Source: an uncultured Gammaproteobacteria bacterium
Lineage (GTDB): Bacteria; Pseudomonadota; Gammaproteobacteria; Steroidobacterales; UBA11654
Assembly: GCA_902595845.1 (NCBI GenBank)
Contig: CACJRN010000003.1
Location: 1 to 64,000 of the forward strand
DNA length: 64,000 nucleotides
Direction: 5' to 3'
The notes beneath the pieces are model-generated. The model searched no databases. It was not told where the DNA came from and saw nothing but the letters and a program-made list of their open reading frames with translations. Shown one piece after another: positions 51,273 to 60,923 of this stretch (positions are counted from its first letter, which is position 1; each line of letters opens with the position of its first letter). Position numbers and translations under genes: made by a program.

Positions 51273-54200
51273 ATGATAACTCAAAGTAAATTACTAATTG
51301 AAAAACAACAGAATGACTCTTTTTCTCTTATGAAAATGGGTCAGCTTTATGGTTCATCAAAAAATTTAGCCTTGGCAGAAATGCTAAATAAAGATTTACT
51401 TTCAGTTATTGTCTGTCCCAACTCAGACTCAGCACTCTCGGTATTTAGAGATTTGAGCTTCTTTTCCAACAACGAGATTGATATTGAAATCTTAACTGAT
51501 TTGGAAATGTTACCCTATGACCTAAATCCTCCAATCAAAGGATTAAAAGCATCACGCTCTGAAACTTTTTACAAGCTTGCAAACAGAGACATCAAAGTTC
51601 TGATTCTCAATGCTCAGAATTTACTTTGGAGAATACCAGAACCATCCTTCTTTACAGAAAATGTGAAGTTATTCAAGAAATCAGATGAAATCAATATTGA
51701 TGAAATCAGGGATATTTTTTCAATAAATGGATTTGAAAGGGTCAATGTGGTTAATTTTCCTGGTGAATACTCGATCAGAGGGTCAATCATTGACTTTTAC
51801 TCTACAATCAATCAATTTCCTATGAGATTGGATTTAATGGGAGACACAATTGATTCAATGAGACAATTTGATATTGAAACGCAACTCACAATTCAGCCAA
51901 TCAATGAGTGTAAAATTACTCCTGTTGATTTCTTCTCAAAAACACAAAAACAAATCGACTTTTTCAAGGACAACTTTAGAAACAGCAGTGAAGGAAACCA
52001 TATGGAATGGCCTTTGTATCAAAGTATTGATGAAGATTATGAAATCAATGGTGTTTATAACTATTTACCATACTTTCATAAAAAAACTGTATCACTGCTG
52101 GATTATTTTGACGATAAGACTAACTTCATCTGTATGGGTGATATTGAGGAGTCATTAAAAGTCTATGAGAAGCTGATTAAATCAAGATATCTAGACTTTC
52201 AAATGGATCTTCAGCCAATGATCAATCCCGATCAATTGTTCTTTAATTATAAAGAACAGCATAAAAAAATCATGGATGCTCAGACCGTATTTATTCATGA
52301 GAAGAAAGTTTTGGATAAGAATCCTGAACAAAAAAATCATGATGTCCATCCAATTTCATTTCTCTTTCAGAAGAAGACTGAACAATCAGAAATGTCAAAT
52401 ATCATGGAATTCAAATCCAATAATAACCTTTCAAAAATTTTGATCTCGATTCCGAATATGCTGAAAAGAAATTCGCTCATTGAACAATTAAAAGATTCTG
52501 ATTTGAGCTATGCGTTGAGCAGTGGTTGGAATGAATGTTTAGAAAGTGATCATGAAATCTTAATTACCACAGCAGACATTGATCAAGGATTTATGATTAA
52601 AAAATATCATTTTGCTGTACTCACAGAAAAGGATATCTATGGCTTCAAGCGTAGACTCAAAGAAAGAAAACAGCTCAGAGATCCTGAAGCAATCATTCAA
52701 AATCTGAAAGATCTGAGACCGGGATCATTGATTGTTCATCGTGATTATGGGATTGGTATTTATGATGGACTCAATAAAATGAAAATTGATGACATTGATT
52801 ACGAATTCATAAAAATTGTTTATGCAAACGATGACCTCCTTCAACTTCCAGTAACACAGCTGGATAAAATCTCGAGATATATTGGTGATTCAAGTGATGA
52901 AAAAACCCTTTCAAAATTGGGCACAGATCAGTGGAATAAAATCAGCAATAAAGCAAAGGAGAAAGCGCATGATGTCGCTGCAGAGCTCCTCGAGCTCTAT
53001 GCTTTCAGAAGTATAGAGACAGGCAAAATGCAATCTTCTGATACAGAAGAGTATCAGAGTTTTGTCTCAGACTTTGAGTATGTTCTGACTCGCGATCAAG
53101 CCAAAACTATAGAAGAAGTCATGAATGATCTCTCTTCAGATAAAAAGATGGATCGATTGATATGCGGTGATGTTGGTTTCGGTAAAACTGAGGTTGCCAT
53201 GAGAGCTGCGTTTATTTCTGCAATCAATGGCCATCAAGTTGTAATCATGGTTCCAACAACAATCTTGGCGAATCAGCATTTTCAATCATTTAAAGAGCGT
53301 TTTGAGAAATGGCCAATCAATATTGAATTACTCACAAGAACCCAATCAACAAAAAAGAAAAAAGAAATATATGAATCCATCCAAAATGGAGATTGCGACA
53401 TTTTGATTGGAACGCACGCTGTATTATCCGATAAAGTCAAATTTGATAATTTAGGACTGATCATTGTAGATGAAGAACACCGATTTGGTGTCAGGCAAAA
53501 AGAACTTCTACAAAAGCTTAAGCGTGATGTGGATTTCCTAGCAATGACAGCAACACCAATTCCGCGAACCCTCAATATGGCCATTGGGGATTTGAGGGAT
53601 ATATCAATGATCATGTCTGCACCTGAAAGTCGTGTTCCTGTTAAAACATTTGTGACTGAATGGCACAATAGTGTCGTCAAAGAGGCGATCGCCAGAGAGT
53701 TGGATCGAGGTGGGCAGATATTTCTTGTACACAATAAGATTGAAAACATCGAGAGCATAGCCAAGAGCATTCATGATATTTTTCCTGATATAAAATTAGA
53801 AATTGCACATGGTCAGATGAACGAAGGCAATTTAGAGAAGATCATGATGAGTTTCTATAATCATGATTTTGATCTTCTGATCTCAACATCCATTATTGAA
53901 AGTGGGATTGACATTCCAAATGCAAATACAATCATTATCAACAATGCAAACCTATTTGGCCTATCGCAACTACACCAAATGAGAGGCAGGGTTGGTCGAT
54001 CATCTAAACAGGCTTACGCGTATTTAATTTCACCTCCAAAAAATGAAATCAGTGATGATGCCCAAAAACGATTACAAGCAATTGAAGCAGTTGAAGAACT
54101 GGGGATCGGCTTCATGCTTGCAACACATGATTTAGAAATCAGAGGCGCCGGAGAACTCCTTGGTGAGGCCCAAAGTGGGCAGATACAAAAAATAGGATTC

Positions 54201-54710
54201 TCCTTATTTAAGGATATGTTGGCCGATGCGATCAAATCACTTCGATCTGAGAAGCATTTAGATCATGAAGAAAAAGCAACAGATATTAATATCAATATTC
54301 CTGTACTGATACCTGAAGAATTGATCAGTGATGTCAACTTACGACTTATTTTTTATAGAAGAATCTCAAATGCTAAAAACAAGAAAGAGCTGGACCAAAT
54401 TTCTGATGAACTGGTGGATCGCTTTGGATATCTACCAACTTCAACTCAAAATTTATTGGAAATAACAGATCTGAGAAATAGATCGACTGTACTGGGCATT
54501 GAAAAGATCAGATTCAATAAAGAGTATGGTCGTATCTACTTCAATGAAAAACCAATGATTGATGTAAGCCATATGCTCAAGCTCATTGATACAGATGAAG
54601 ATTATAGATTATACCCAGACCAGTCTCTTGGTTTAAAAGGCGATTTTTCAGATGAGGAAACCAGAAAAAATAAATTATCTGAAATCATTTCCTATTTAGC
54701 AGTGCATTGA
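51273..54710 (+). CDS. mfd: Transcription-repair coupling factor Mfd
   Basis: 1145 residues, standard length. UvrB-homology part at the N-terminus (SKNLALAEML, LPYDLNPP), the RNA-polymerase interaction domain with HRDYGIGIYDG near 490, the RecG-like motor with Walker A CGDVGFGKTEVAMRAA, DEEH in IVDEEHRFGV, TATPIPRTL and QMRGRVGRSSKQAYAYL, and the TRCF C-terminal domain. It removes stalled RNA polymerase at lesions and recruits UvrA. The last 26 bases overlap nagZ on the other strand. Confidence 0.98.
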   Translation: MITQSKLLIEKQQNDSFSLMKMGQLYGSSKNLALAEMLNKDLLSVIVCPNSDSALSVFRDLSFFSNNEIDIEILTDLEMLPYDLNPPIKGLKASRSETFYKLANRDIKVLILNAQNLLWRIPEPSFFTENVKLFKKSDEINIDEIRDIFSINGFERVNVVNFPGEYSIRGSIIDFYSTINQFPMRLDLMGDTIDSMRQFDIETQLTIQPINECKITPVDFFSKTQKQIDFFKDNFRNSSEGNHMEWPLYQSIDEDYEINGVYNYLPYFHKKTVSLLDYFDDKTNFICMGDIEESLKVYEKLIKSRYLDFQMDLQPMINPDQLFFNYKEQHKKIMDAQTVFIHEKKVLDKNPEQKNHDVHPISFLFQKKTEQSEMSNIMEFKSNNNLSKILISIPNMLKRNSLIEQLKDSDLSYALSSGWNECLESDHEILITTADIDQGFMIKKYHFAVLTEKDIYGFKRRLKERKQLRDPEAIIQNLKDLRPGSLIVHRDYGIGIYDGLNKMKIDDIDYEFIKIVYANDDLLQLPVTQLDKISRYIGDSSDEKTLSKLGTDQWNKISNKAKEKAHDVAAELLELYAFRSIETGKMQSSDTEEYQSFVSDFEYVLTRDQAKTIEEVMNDLSSDKKMDRLICGDVGFGKTEVAMRAAFISAINGHQVVIMVPTTILANQHFQSFKERFEKWPINIELLTRTQSTKKKKEIYESIQNGDCDILIGTHAVLSDKVKFDNLGLIIVDEEHRFGVRQKELLQKLKRDVDFLAMTATPIPRTLNMAIGDLRDISMIMSAPESRVPVKTFVTEWHNSVVKEAIARELDRGGQIFLVHNKIENIESIAKSIHDIFPDIKLEIAHGQMNEGNLEKIMMSFYNHDFDLLISTSIIESGIDIPNANTIIINNANLFGLSQLHQMRGRVGRSSKQAYAYLISPPKNEISDDAQKRLQAIEAVEELGIGFMLATHDLEIRGAGELLGEAQSGQIQKIGFSLFKDMLADAIKSLRSEKHLDHEEKATDININIPVLIPEELISDVNLRLIFYRRISNAKNKKELDQISDELVDRFGYLPTSTQNLLEITDLRNRSTVLGIEKIRFNKEYGRIYFNEKPMIDVSHMLKLIDTDEDYRLYPDQSLGLKGDFSDEETRKNKLSEIISYLAVH

Positions 54711-55689
54711 GCTCTTGAATGCCATTCTCTATCATATTCTGATCAAATAGATCTTTGGAAGGCCTGACCTTCTGATAGCTCTTTGATTGATCAATCATGT
54801 CAATCGGTAATTCACTCAAAACAGAATCAATGGATTCATCGGGATGACACCAGAGAATAAAATCACATCCTGCATGCAAGGCCTGGTTTATCCTTTTTTG
54901 CATTGAACCAATTTCAACTGCAGACTGCATCGTTAAGTCATCTGAAAAGATGAGTCCATCATATGAGTATTTTTCTCTGAGTATCTCCTTTAGCCACTTG
55001 GTAGAAAAAGTAGTGATGAGATCATCAATCGATGGATAAATGATATGCGCGGTCATGATACCGGGTAAACCACTCTTAATGAGATCAAGATAAGGTTTGA
55101 TGTCTTTCTCAATTTCATCTATTGGCCTTGTGTCAATTGGTTGCTCTGTATGAGAGTCAGCAATTACAGCGCCATGACCAGGAAAATGTTTTGCCACAGC
55201 TTTCATACCAGCACTCGACATACCCTTAATATATGATTCTGCCATTTGACTGACCACTGATGGATCAGAATGAAATGATCGATCAGAAATCACTTTCGAC
55301 AATCCATGATTGATATCGACAACAGGTGAAAAACTTGAATCAATTCCATGAGCTATCAATTCAGCTGCCATTATAAAACCAGTGAGCTCTGCAGACCTTA
55401 TTCCGTCATTAATATCTAGATCGTAGATTCGACCTAGTTCTTGATGTGATGGAAGATGAAAGAAATCCTTTCTGAATCTTTGGATTCTTCCACCTTCTTG
55501 ATCTACAAAAACCAATAATTCAGGATCTTTTATTTTCTTAATTGAATGTACAAGGACACTAAGCTGTTCTTTATTGATGAAATTCTCTGAGAAAAGAATC
55601 ACACCACCAATCATGGGATGCTCGAGCACTTTTCTATCTTTTTCTGATAGCTCTGTATTTGGAACTGAGATGATGATTGGCCCAAGCAT
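54685..55689 (-). CDS. nagZ: Beta-N-acetylhexosaminidase NagZ
   Basis: 334 residues, GH3 family. FVDQEGGRIQRFRKDFFHLP, KHFPGHGAVIADSHTEQP (with the catalytic His/Asp loop), MTAHIIYPSID and GLIFSDDLTMQSA (Asp nucleophile) are all in place. It removes GlcNAc from anhydro-muropeptides during cell wall recycling in the cytoplasm. It lies seven bases after the L,D-transpeptidase gene in the pdxJ-acpS transcript and overlaps the mfd end. Confidence 0.97.
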   Translation of the reverse strand: MLGPIIISVPNTELSEKDRKVLEHPMIGGVILFSENFINKEQLSVLVHSIKKIKDPELLVFVDQEGGRIQRFRKDFFHLPSHQELGRIYDLDINDGIRSAELTGFIMAAELIAHGIDSSFSPVVDINHGLSKVISDRSFHSDPSVVSQMAESYIKGMSSAGMKAVAKHFPGHGAVIADSHTEQPIDTRPIDEIEKDIKPYLDLIKSGLPGIMTAHIIYPSIDDLITTFSTKWLKEILREKYSYDGLIFSDDLTMQSAVEIGSMQKRINQALHAGCDFILWCHPDESIDSVLSELPIDMIDQSKSYQKVRPSKDLFDQNMIENGIQELNALLNRK

Positions 55690-55695
55690 GCTGTA

Positions 55696-56163
55696 TCAAC
55701 TGATATCAACTTCCGTTCCGACTTGCACTTGATCAAATAAATCAATGATATCGGAATTAAACATATTGATGCATCCCATGGATCTGGGTGATCCCAGTTC
55801 AAAGTGATCTGGCACGCCATGAATATAAATATATCTTTGCATTGTGTCGACATTTCCAAGTCTATTCCTTCCCAGCTCTTTTCCGCTGAGCCATAAAATA
55901 CGAGTGAGAATCCAATCTTCTGAGTCTGAACTCAATTCCTTTTGATAGATTTCACCTGTTGGTCTTCTGCCTTTGAAAATCATGCCATTGGGCTCTCCAC
56001 CTCCAATTTTAGCCCTGATGATGTGTTTGCCTCTTGGTGTTCTGAAACTGTCTTTATGCTCTCCTGGTCCAAGTTTTGAGGTGGATACTGTATAGATCTT
56101 TGAATGGCTTCCATCAATCAACTCGAGTGATTGATGCAAAATTGAAATGACAATTTGCTTCAT
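55696..56163 (-). CDS. L,D-transpeptidase (YkuD domain)
   Basis: 155 residues, a bare YkuD domain. IHGVPDHFELGSPRSMGCINM contains the active-site pattern: His, then 14 or so residues to S-x-G-C-x-N with the catalytic Cys; the common His before Gly is Met here. There is no clear signal peptide, although the N-terminus MKQIVISILHQSLEL is weakly hydrophobic. It may act in peptidoglycan cross-linking or in attaching the Lpp-like lipoprotein at 34866. It is next to nagZ, another cell wall gene. Confidence 0.88.
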   Translation of the reverse strand: MKQIVISILHQSLELIDGSHSKIYTVSTSKLGPGEHKDSFRTPRGKHIIRAKIGGGEPNGMIFKGRRPTGEIYQKELSSDSEDWILTRILWLSGKELGRNRLGNVDTMQRYIYIHGVPDHFELGSPRSMGCINMFNSDIIDLFDQVQVGTEVDIS

Positions 56164-56171
56164 TCTAATGA

Positions 56172-56885
56172 TTATGATTTCGTCAAAAGCTTCATATGAA
56201 TTGGATTGTAATGTTGGATGAATTCAATCAATTCATTCAGTTTTAACTGCTTCTGATTATTGTCGATGATCTGTGTTAATAGCTGATAAGACAGATAAAT
56301 AAGATAAGTATTGATCACATCGGACTCACAGTATTCAGTAATTTCAGAAAATGCATTTTCTAAATATAAATCCCATACGATTTTCCCAGAATCAAGAGGT
56401 TTACCAGGAGATCCGATTTGTTTCGATAGAGTTCCTAGACCCTGGATTTTATCTGTCTGAGCAAAACTGATTTCATGTTTCAGATCGAGATGCTTGGATG
56501 AAGAAATAAATAGCTCAGATGAAATCAATTCATGAATCATTGAACGAATGAGAATCACTGGGATATCGAAAGTCAATCCATTCCAAGAAATCAACTTGGA
56601 TATATCATTTTGTAATGCTTCGTGCAGAGTGCGAAGCATGTCCTCTTCTGAATGATCATTCATCGAAAGTGATGTCATGGTTGTCTCTTCACTGGAGACT
56701 TTGAGAAAAGAAATTGCAATTATCTTATGCATATTGAGTGGGGGGAATTCAGAACCAGATTGCTGCAAGAATCTAAATGTCATCGCACGGATAATATCTT
56801 CATCTGCTAGGCCATTGAGATTCATATGTTCTTTCCCGTATTCCAAATCAGGAATCGTTTCGATATCGATTATGATCTCTGTCAT
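56172..56885 (-). CDS. Predicted 3'-5' exonuclease, PolB-like
   Basis: 237 residues. The DnaQ-like fold shows Exo I as IIIDIETIPD, Exo II as LISWNGLTFDIPVI and Exo III as EYCESDVINTYLIYL (Tyr-x3-Asp), as in the 'PolB-related predicted 3'-5' exonuclease' family. It likely trims single-stranded DNA or RNA during repair. The ATG overlaps the acpS stop (ATGA), so it is cotranslated with pdxJ-acpS. Confidence 0.9.
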   Translation of the reverse strand: MTEIIIDIETIPDLEYGKEHMNLNGLADEDIIRAMTFRFLQQSGSEFPPLNMHKIIAISFLKVSSEETTMTSLSMNDHSEEDMLRTLHEALQNDISKLISWNGLTFDIPVILIRSMIHELISSELFISSSKHLDLKHEISFAQTDKIQGLGTLSKQIGSPGKPLDSGKIVWDLYLENAFSEITEYCESDVINTYLIYLSYQLLTQIIDNNQKQLKLNELIEFIQHYNPIHMKLLTKS

Positions 56886-57268
56886 GATTCAGTCTCTAAA
56901 ACCACCATTGCGATTGACCATGGATGGTCATCACTGATGCTGATATGAGAAGATGATATTCCCAAAGCATTGAACTTTTGCCTGATCTTATTTGTGTAAT
57001 GTAATTCTGGTTGACCACTTGATTTTCGACTCAAACCAAAATCTTTCCAATGAATACCTTGGGAAAATCCAGTACCAAGTGCTTTCACAGCCGCTTCCTT
57101 GCCTGCGAAAGCATTGCATAAGTATCGTTCTTTGTTTTTTGCCTTATTGAATAAATCCATTTCGTCATCATTCAATATTCTCTTTGGAAAACGATCACCA
57201 TACTTCTGATATAAATTTTGAATGCGCTCGGCATTGACAAGATCAACACCAATTCCATAGATACTCAT
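56882..57268 (-). CDS. acpS: Holo-ACP synthase
   Basis: 128 residues, normal size. GIGVDLVNAERI with the magnesium Asp, RILNDDEMDLF and FAGKEAAVKALGTGFSQGIHW with the second acidic ligand and Lys are the AcpS signatures. It transfers 4'-phosphopantetheine from CoA to ACP. ATGA overlaps exist with pdxJ and the exonuclease gene; pdxJ-acpS is a conserved pair. Confidence 0.97.
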   Translation of the reverse strand: MSIYGIGVDLVNAERIQNLYQKYGDRFPKRILNDDEMDLFNKAKNKERYLCNAFAGKEAAVKALGTGFSQGIHWKDFGLSRKSSGQPELHYTNKIRQKFNALGISSSHISISDDHPWSIAMVVLETES

Positions 57269-58005
57269 TTTCTGGATGACTCCATGATCTTCTTCATCTC
57301 TTTGACAGCCTCTGCCATGCCTGTAATAACGGACCGTGCAATAATAGAATGACCAATATTTAATTCTGTAATTTCAGGGATTGCTGAAATTAAAGCCGTA
57401 TTCTCATAATTCAATCCATGCCCAGCATTGACTTGCAAACCAATGCTTTTCGCATGCTTTGCACATTCCTTGATTCGATCAAATTCATACTCTTGGTCTC
57501 TTGGATTCAAACTGTCCGCATAAAGTCCTGTATGTATCTCGATCGCATCTGCTCCAGCCAATCGACTTGATTCGATCTGTTTTGGGTCAGGATCAACAAA
57601 TAAAGATACTTTGATGCCAGATTTTTTGAGGCGATGAATTGAATCAGAAAGTTGATCCACATCACCCATTACATCAAGCCCTCCTTCTGTTGTGAGTTCT
57701 TCTCTTTTTTCTGGAACCAAACAACAATCAAATGGTTTCAAAGAGCATGCTATATCAATCATTTCTCGGGTTGCAGCCATCTCTAGGTTGACGCGTGAAT
57801 TGGTCACAGCAACCAATCGCTCAACATCATGATCTTGTATGTGTCTTCGATCTTCTCTCAAATGAACAGTAATACTATCGGCCCCATTCTTTTCAGCGAC
57901 CAATGCAGCCTCTACTGGATCTGGATAATCGATTTTTCTAGCTTCTCTCAAAGTGGCAACATGATCCACATTCACACCGAGAAGTATTGATGATTTAGCA
58001 TTCAT
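57265..58005 (-). CDS. pdxJ: Pyridoxine 5'-phosphate synthase
   Basis: 246 residues. GVNVDHVATLREARKIDYPDPVEAA, the TIM-barrel start, is close to invariant in PdxJ, followed by ITVHLREDRRHI, LVPEKREELTTEGGLDV and VNAGHGLNYEN. It condenses deoxyxylulose 5-phosphate with aminoacetone phosphate in vitamin B6 synthesis. It is the first gene of a five-gene unit to nagZ and is divergent from the P5C dehydrogenase gene. Confidence 0.98.
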   Translation of the reverse strand: MNAKSSILLGVNVDHVATLREARKIDYPDPVEAALVAEKNGADSITVHLREDRRHIQDHDVERLVAVTNSRVNLEMAATREMIDIACSLKPFDCCLVPEKREELTTEGGLDVMGDVDQLSDSIHRLKKSGIKVSLFVDPDPKQIESSRLAGADAIEIHTGLYADSLNPRDQEYEFDRIKECAKHAKSIGLQVNAGHGLNYENTALISAIPEITELNIGHSIIARSVITGMAEAVKEMKKIMESSRK

Positions 58006-58108
58006 AATGTCTTACACTTCCTTTTGGTAGTATAATAAGCCATTCTTAAATACATGACTAAGAAAATTCATCAAAATGAGCAAGTTAGAGATTTTATACA
58101 CATAAATA

Positions 58109-59692
58109 ATGAATAAATTATCCGCATTCGCGACAGTAGACCCAAACAATGGAATGAACAAAAATACGCCTGCTCGCTGTCAAAACTTAGTCAGTGGTGA
58201 ATGGAAAGATGATGACAATGAATATACCAAAATACCTGACCCCCTTAATGGGGATGATTTTATTTTGGTACCTAATACCACTGATGCAACTGAGTTCATT
58301 GAAAACCTGGGAAATTGTCCAAAAAGTGGTCTGCATAACCCCATCAAAAATGTAGACCGTTATCTCATGCTTGGGGATGTCTGTGCGAAATCTGCTGAAT
58401 TGATGAGGGACCCAGAAATTGAACTCTTTTTTGCAAAATTAATCCAAAGAGTAATGCCAAAAAGCATCAATCAGTGCCTAGGTGAAGTGAGGGTCACAAG
58501 AGTCTTTCTTGAGAATTTTGCAGGCGATGGTGTGAGATTTCTTTCAAGAGGGTTCAGCAATCCTGGAGATCACGATGGTCAAGAATCCAAAGGGTATCGA
58601 TGGCCTTTTGGTCCAGTTGTCCTAATCGCTCCCTTTAATTTTCCACTGGAAATACCCGTATTGCAGTTTATGGGTGCTCTTTTCATGGGCAACAGGCCAC
58701 TTGTAAAGTCAGACTCAAAAGTCAGTATCGTTTTTGAACAATTTTTAAGAATGGCCATTCATTGCGGTCTACCTGCTTCTGATTCAGACTTTATTCACTG
58801 TGATGGAAAGAATATGGATCAACTGATTACTGATGGCAAAGAATATATCAGACATCTCCAATTCACTGGCTCTTCTGATGTCGCAGAACATCTTGCAAAT
58901 AAGATGGATGGAAGAATCAAAATAGAAGATGCGGGTTTTGATTGGAAAATAATTGGGCCTGATTTTGAGCAAGATTGGCTAGATTATGTTGCATGGCAAT
59001 GTGACGAGGATGCATACAATGCATCGGGCCAGAAATGTTCAGCACAAAGCATTTTGTTCGTTCACAATAACTGGTCCGAATATTTGATACCAAAAATGAA
59101 AGAGCTTGCAAATAGAAGGAATCTAGACAATCTGACGGTGGGACCTGTTCTCACTTGGGATAATGTTCAAATAAAATCTCATATTGATGCATTATTGTTA
59201 ATTGATGGATCAAGTGTTCTCTTTGGAAATGAGAAATTGGAAAATCATCAAATCCCAGAAGTTTATGGATCAATAAAACCAACAGCTATCCAGATTCCCA
59301 TAGAGGCACTTCTTACAGATCATTTTGAGCTCATCACAACTGAATTGTTTGGCCCATTTCAAGTAGTGATCGAGTACAGCGATGATCAACTCTCCATCGT
59401 TCTGGATGCACTTGAGCGGATTGAAATGAATCTTACAGCAGCAGTTGTATCAAATGATCTTGCATTCCAACAAAAGATTCTAGGCCATACTGTCAATGGA
59501 ACAACTTATACTGGCATGAGAGCAAGAACGACTGGGGCACCACAGAATCATTGGTTTGGTCCTTCAGGAGATCCCAGAGCAGCAGGGATAGGCACACCTG
59601 AAGCAATTATTAATACTTGGAGTGGCCACAGAGAAATCATTCATGACATTGGCCCTATAAATACTGACTGGAACATACCGGAATCACAATAA
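58109..59692 (+). CDS. Delta1-pyrroline-5-carboxylate dehydrogenase, plant ALDH12-like
   Basis: 527 residues, aldehyde dehydrogenase fold. Cofactor region APFNFPLEIPVLQFMGAL, the stretch KIEDAGFDWKIIGPD in place of the usual LELGGK, and the catalytic Cys310 in ASGQKCSAQS fit the ALDH12 branch known from plants and protists that oxidises glutamate semialdehyde. The following gene encodes ornithine aminotransferase, whose product is that aldehyde, which supports the call. TATAAT at 58031-58036 may be its promoter; a 20-codon frame (58054-58116) in the leader overlaps the ATG. No ribosome site is evident. Confidence 0.88.
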   Translation: MNKLSAFATVDPNNGMNKNTPARCQNLVSGEWKDDDNEYTKIPDPLNGDDFILVPNTTDATEFIENLGNCPKSGLHNPIKNVDRYLMLGDVCAKSAELMRDPEIELFFAKLIQRVMPKSINQCLGEVRVTRVFLENFAGDGVRFLSRGFSNPGDHDGQESKGYRWPFGPVVLIAPFNFPLEIPVLQFMGALFMGNRPLVKSDSKVSIVFEQFLRMAIHCGLPASDSDFIHCDGKNMDQLITDGKEYIRHLQFTGSSDVAEHLANKMDGRIKIEDAGFDWKIIGPDFEQDWLDYVAWQCDEDAYNASGQKCSAQSILFVHNNWSEYLIPKMKELANRRNLDNLTVGPVLTWDNVQIKSHIDALLLIDGSSVLFGNEKLENHQIPEVYGSIKPTAIQIPIEALLTDHFELITTELFGPFQVVIEYSDDQLSIVLDALERIEMNLTAAVVSNDLAFQQKILGHTVNGTTYTGMRARTTGAPQNHWFGPSGDPRAAGIGTPEAIINTWSGHREIIHDIGPINTDWNIPESQ

Positions 59693-59693
59693 A

Positions 59694-60914
59694 ATGAGCG
59701 AAAATCAAAAAAAATATATGGATCAGGAATCCATTCATGGACCTGATAACTACAAACCACTTCCTGTTGTGTTATCTGAAGCCAAAGGTGTATGGGTATG
59801 GGATGTGGATCAAAATAAATACTTAGATATGATGTCTGCCTACTCTGCCGTCAGTCATGGTCACGCACATCCTGAGCTGGTGAAAGTTTTTCATGAGCAA
59901 TCAAATACGTTGTCACTGACTTCGAGAGCATTTTATACAAACACATTAGGACCCTATCTTGAGACGATCACAAAAATGACTGGTTTTGAAATGGCTCTGC
60001 CAATGAATTCAGGTGCCGAAGCTGTTGAGACAGCCATTAAAGCTGCAAGAAGATGGGCTTATCGATCCAAGAAAATAGAAAAAGATAAAGCTGAAATCAT
60101 TGTCGCTGATGGAAACTTTCATGGAAGAACAACAACAATAATCAGTTTTTCAAGTGAGCCAAATTCAAAAGATGATTTTGGACCTCATACACCCGGTTTT
60201 ATTTCAGTTGAGTTTGGAAACAGTCAGGCTGTTGAAGATGCCATCACCAAAAATACTGCAGCGGTCTTATTTGAGCCCATTCAAGGTGAAGGTGGAATCA
60301 TAGAGCCTCCTGAAAATTGGTTGCCAGATATACGAGAGATTTGTGATAAAAACAATGTATTAATGATCTTAGATGAAGTTCAATCTGGTCTTGGTAGAAC
60401 TGGAAAGTTATTTGCATATGAACATGCCAATATTAGGCCAGATGGTTTGATATTAGGAAAAGCGCTCGGTGGTGGATTCATGCCGGTTTCAGTATTTCTC
60501 TCTTCAGAAGAGGTGCTGCAATGGATGAATCCTGGATCTCATGGCTCTACATTTGGAGGAAATCCACTGGGTTCAGCGATAGCAAAAAGATCATTGGAAC
60601 TGCTCGAAGAAGAGGGTTTGATTGAAAACAGTCGTGTCATGGGAGATTATTTCAAACAATCTCTGTTAGAACTTAATTCTCCAATTATTAAAGAGATCAG
60701 AGGAAAAGGTCTATGGCTTGGTGTTGAGATAGATCAAAGCTATATCACTGGAAAGGACCTCTCGAAGCTGTTGCTCAAAAAAGGAATCTTGTGCAAAGAA
60801 ACCCGTGACACAACGATTCGATTCGCACCACCACTGATCATCAATAAAGACGAGATCGATTGGGGTGTCGAAATCATTGGTAGTGCGTTTAAGGCCATTG
60901 AAGAAAAGGCCTGA
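59694..60914 (+). CDS. rocD: Ornithine aminotransferase
   Basis: 406 residues, class III PLP transaminase. MMSAYSAVSHGHAHPEL, LPMNSGAEAVETAIKAARRW, DGNFHGRTTTIISFSS, LDEVQSGLGRTGKLFAYEH and the PLP Lys256 in LGKALGGGFMPVS agree with ornithine-delta-aminotransferases. It makes glutamate-5-semialdehyde from ornithine. Its ATG is one base after the P5C dehydrogenase stop, so both act in sequence from ornithine to glutamate. Confidence 0.94.
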   Translation: MSENQKKYMDQESIHGPDNYKPLPVVLSEAKGVWVWDVDQNKYLDMMSAYSAVSHGHAHPELVKVFHEQSNTLSLTSRAFYTNTLGPYLETITKMTGFEMALPMNSGAEAVETAIKAARRWAYRSKKIEKDKAEIIVADGNFHGRTTTIISFSSEPNSKDDFGPHTPGFISVEFGNSQAVEDAITKNTAAVLFEPIQGEGGIIEPPENWLPDIREICDKNNVLMILDEVQSGLGRTGKLFAYEHANIRPDGLILGKALGGGFMPVSVFLSSEEVLQWMNPGSHGSTFGGNPLGSAIAKRSLELLEEEGLIENSRVMGDYFKQSLLELNSPIIKEIRGKGLWLGVEIDQSYITGKDLSKLLLKKGILCKETRDTTIRFAPPLIINKDEIDWGVEIIGSAFKAIEEKA

Positions 60915-60923
60915 TTTAAAAAA

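Noticed and set aside
53282-53770. Long minus-strand frame of 162 codons inside mfd
   Set aside because: Antisense to the helicase motifs of mfd; Ser/Cys-rich product typical of shadow translation.
58054-58116. 20-codon frame in the P5C dehydrogenase leader
   Set aside because: No ribosome site and no clear feature; overlap with the gene start may be chance, so it is only mentioned in the gene entry.
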